In this document: positions 61,923-64,000 of the stretch, piece by piece | Numbering within the stretch: position 1 is the stretch's first letter | Layout of the letters: each line of letters opens with the position of its first letter | Assembly (NCBI RefSeq): GCF_009711975.1 | Contig: NZ_VIKW01000002.1 | Span: forward strand, 88,240-152,239 | DNA length: 64,000 nt | Source of the DNA: Anabaena sp. UHCC 0204 | Lineage (GTDB): Bacteria > Cyanobacteriota > Cyanobacteriia > Cyanobacteriales > Nostocaceae | Direction of reading: 5' to 3' | Made by a program: the position numbers and the translations under genes | Notes under the pieces: model-generated | Seen by the model: the letters and a program-made list of their open reading frames with translations, nothing else | What the model was told of the DNA's origin: nothing | The model's database searches: none

Positions 61923-64000
61923 TTACCACTGACTACCAATCATTGTAAAAGCAGACCAATAATAAGGATGGGAAAGACTACCATTAATATTCTCCTGTAA
62001 ATAAGTGGCTATTGTCGGTGATATATCAATGCTGCTGTTGACACCAATTAATTTATTTCCTGCAATTGCAACTTTACCTTGAATCATTGCTAATTGTGCT
62101 TCTCTTAGTGCTTCAGTTTTAATTGGTGCAGTCTTTAACTGCCGATAAAACTCAGTCATTAAACCCAGTGTACCAGCATCAGAAACATACCACAAACTAG
62201 CAACAACTGATTTTACCTCAGTTTTCAATGCTAAACCAGCAAAACCTAACTCAGCATCCTTATCCCCAAAAGCTGATTTACAAGCACTTAAAACTAGTAA
62301 CTCCACCGGTGGATTATTCCAACCTAAATCGCGGACTTTATCTACTCCTAATTTGCGATCGTACAATTGGATATAGGAATTACCTGCATCACCAGAAATA
62401 AAGTCTACGTGAGTTGCTAGATGAATAATGCTAAAAGGATTTTCCTGACGTTTTATCTTGAGATTTTCTAGGGTAAAGCTCTGATTGAGAAAAGATTTAC
62501 CATTCCATAGTTTGGTAATATTATCAAGTTCAATTGGTACTGCTTTTAAAGGGGGCTGTTTTTGGTCTTTAGAAAATTCACTAGCTCCCATTGCTAAGAC
62601 TTGAGAGTTTTTAAGACTTGAATAGCTCGTATTTATGAGACTGAAGCTAGGTATCATTCCTAAACTGTATTTTTCAATCAAAAACTGTTTACCATCATGG
62701 AGAGCAGCTATAGGAATAGAGCGCAAACCTTCATCCATAACAAAGGACACATTTGTAATTCCTCGCTTTTGTAATTCAGCTTCTTGGGGTGCAATGAGCC
62801 ATTGATATAATTGCTGTGATGAGGCTAAATAGTTGTTATTGTTGGCTTGATTAATATCAGAAATTTCACCATAAAACTTCTGCGCCACGTCCATAATTTT
62901 GGCTCTAGTGGCGCGGGAAATCTGTTTATTAATTGGGTTGCCTTCCGCAGTTACAATAAATAAATCTAGGACATCATTATCGGTTGTTGAGATGTCTCCA
63001 CTAGGAGTAAAACTGGCATAAATAATAGCTGCTTTAATCCCTGTTTGTGTTTGAATTTGTTTCAATTCAACTTGAGCTTCAGCCACAGATTTTCGAGCAA
63101 CTGGTTTTCCAGAAAATTGCTCAAACTGTCCGGTAAAACGCTCTTCCAGTCCAGCAAAATCTCTATCAACTGTAACTATTGCATTGCTAATAGCTGGTGA
63201 CTGTAAGCTAGAATTAAGGGCTTCATCTGATGGTTCAGCAGCTTCTCTAATAGATGAATTAGTATTTATTTGAATGTTACCTTGTGTATAATTACCTTGA
63301 TATAATCTTGTCGGTCTGATGCTATTGTTAAAATCGGTGGTAATTGCTCCTGCTGTACCGTTGCTACCATAATTACCACCAACTACAAAGGCTGTTGCAC
63401 CATCTCCTCCATGATTAATAGTAACAGAACCACTACCATCTGTTCCTATTGTAGAAATACTACTAGTAGAAAGACCATTGCGATCGCTAAATGTACCTGT
63501 CGCGCGGAAGAATCTTCTAGTTGTAATATCAACATCACCACCAATTCCACTACCTAAAGCTTGGGTATTGATAGAAATAACTTCAATATCACCGTCAGGA
63601 TCTAAACTTACGTTACCACCATCACCAATGCTAGAACTGGTATCTAAAACTCCAGTTTTAATGCTATCCTGCGCTTGAATATTAACATCTCCACCTTGAG
63701 TGATAATATTTTGTGTTGTCACTACTCCTGTGCTACTTTTCAGGTTAACGTTATTATTTATGGTGTTGATATTCCCAGTAGTGATATTTTGATTAGCTGC
63801 TAAATCAATCGAACCACCTGTTATATTATTTGTGGTAATTCCACCCAATGTACTGGTAATGTTGATATTTTGATTTTCTGTAGTGAGATTGTTAGTAATA
63901 ATGTTTTGATTAGCTAACAAATTGATTGACGCATTATTTTTACCTGTAATTGTACTATTTGCGATAATTGAACCTGTACCATTAGGTGATTTAATAGTTG
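61923..64000 (-). CDS. CHAT-domain protein fused to filamentous-haemagglutinin-type repeats (partial)
   Basis: The frame is open to the window edge, so the N-terminus lies beyond 64000. The visible N-terminal part is a repetitive region of short degenerate units ending in N-I-T-T (N-rich, T-rich, LANQNI, GGSIDLA), as in filamentous-haemagglutinin beta-helices. A middle region (about 63300-62950) follows. The C-terminal CHAT domain is a caspase-like peptidase: the histidine is in IHLATHVDFISGD (coded near 62395-62430) and the cysteine in VLSACKSAFGDKD (near 62270-62305). It ends in YYWSAFTMIGSQW, typical of CHAT domains. Such proteins are secreted or surface-exposed. A self-processing or signalling role is inference. 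Confidence 0.85.
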   Translation of the reverse strand, partial: TIKSPNGTGSIIANSTITGKNNASINLLANQNIITNNLTTENQNINITSTLGGITTNNITGGSIDLAANQNITTGNINTINNNVNLKSSTGVVTTQNIITQGGDVNIQAQDSIKTGVLDTSSSIGDGGNVSLDPDGDIEVISINTQALGSGIGGDVDITTRRFFRATGTFSDRNGLSTSSISTIGTDGSGSVTINHGGDGATAFVVGGNYGSNGTAGAITTDFNNSIRPTRLYQGNYTQGNIQINTNSSIREAAEPSDEALNSSLQSPAISNAIVTVDRDFAGLEERFTGQFEQFSGKPVARKSVAEAQVELKQIQTQTGIKAAIIYASFTPSGDISTTDNDVLDLFIVTAEGNPINKQISRATRAKIMDVAQKFYGEISDINQANNNNYLASSQQLYQWLIAPQEAELQKRGITNVSFVMDEGLRSIPIAALHDGKQFLIEKYSLGMIPSFSLINTSYSSLKNSQVLAMGASEFSKDQKQPPLKAVPIELDNITKLWNGKSFLNQSFTLENLKIKRQENPFSIIHLATHVDFISGDAGNSYIQLYDRKLGVDKVRDLGWNNPPVELLVLSACKSAFGDKDAELGFAGLALKTEVKSVVASLWYVSDAGTLGLMTEFYRQLKTAPIKTEALREAQLAMIQGKVAIAGNKLIGVNSSIDISPTIATYLQENINGSLSHPYYWSAFTMIGSQW

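Noticed and set aside
1..64000. tRNA or rRNA genes
   Set aside because: No cloverleaf with a conserved T-loop (GGTTCRA) and acceptor stem was seen in the spacers, although a scan by eye can miss one.

Overview
The window is a piece of chromosome from a filamentous, probably heterocyst-forming cyanobacterium of the Nostocales. Clues seen in the sequence are the low G+C content, many HIP1 octamers (GCGATCGC), heptamer and octamer tandem repeats of the STRR kind, the dispersed CGCAGAGGCGCAGAG family, and cyanobacterial genes: ndhH, homogentisate phytyltransferase, gamma-tocopherol methyltransferase, a calA/cyAbrB1-type regulator, pilD, pilT, a PatD-like protein and a KaiB-fold protein. No tRNA, rRNA or CRISPR array was recognised. 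The last gene runs off the right edge.

Layout. 1-4000: a XisI remnant, small conserved proteins, an SDR oxidoreductase, and a decayed IS200/IS605-type end that looks like an omega-RNA without its tnpB. 4000-6500: tocopherol genes (phytyltransferase, a TPR protein, gamma-TMT). 6600-8750: a KtrB/KtrA potassium uptake pair. 8800-20100: housekeeping genes (queA, YraN, a membrane adenylate cyclase, an Ap4A phosphorylase-like protein, a cysteine-desulfurase-like protein, a RelA/SpoT enzyme, PatD). 20200-25900: membrane proteins, an outer-membrane barrel, an amino-acid-type binding lipoprotein and an MBL-fold hydrolase. 25950-30470: a tight operon of a dynamin-like GTPase, an RdcB-like partner and a patatin phospholipase. 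The patatin gene is interrupted by a 75-bp duplication with stop codons. 30800-46900: KaiB-fold protein, pilT, pyrR, cobD, an Rrf2 regulator, calA, a ClC channel, a GT39 glycosyltransferase, a large coiled-coil membrane protein, a serine-recombinase-like protein without catalytic residues, and an MFS carrier. 47000-56700: accD, pilD, leuB, an M20 peptidase, a GST, an XdhC/MobA-like pair, rsmH. 56700-60340: an accessory island with a probable orphan toxin/immunity pair next to a stand-alone type ISP-like DNA methyltransferase. 60650-64000: ndhH, then a CHAT-protease/filamentous-haemagglutinin protein.

The most notable items are the dynamin-RdcB-patatin operon with its broken lipase, the toxin/immunity plus methyltransferase island, the catalytically dead serine recombinase, and the CHAT protein fused to a beta-helical surface domain. 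The spaces between genes are rich in MITE-like inverted repeats. One 65-bp family has three copies here, and another element carries further repeats inside it. Family assignments rest on motifs read by eye; no database search was possible.
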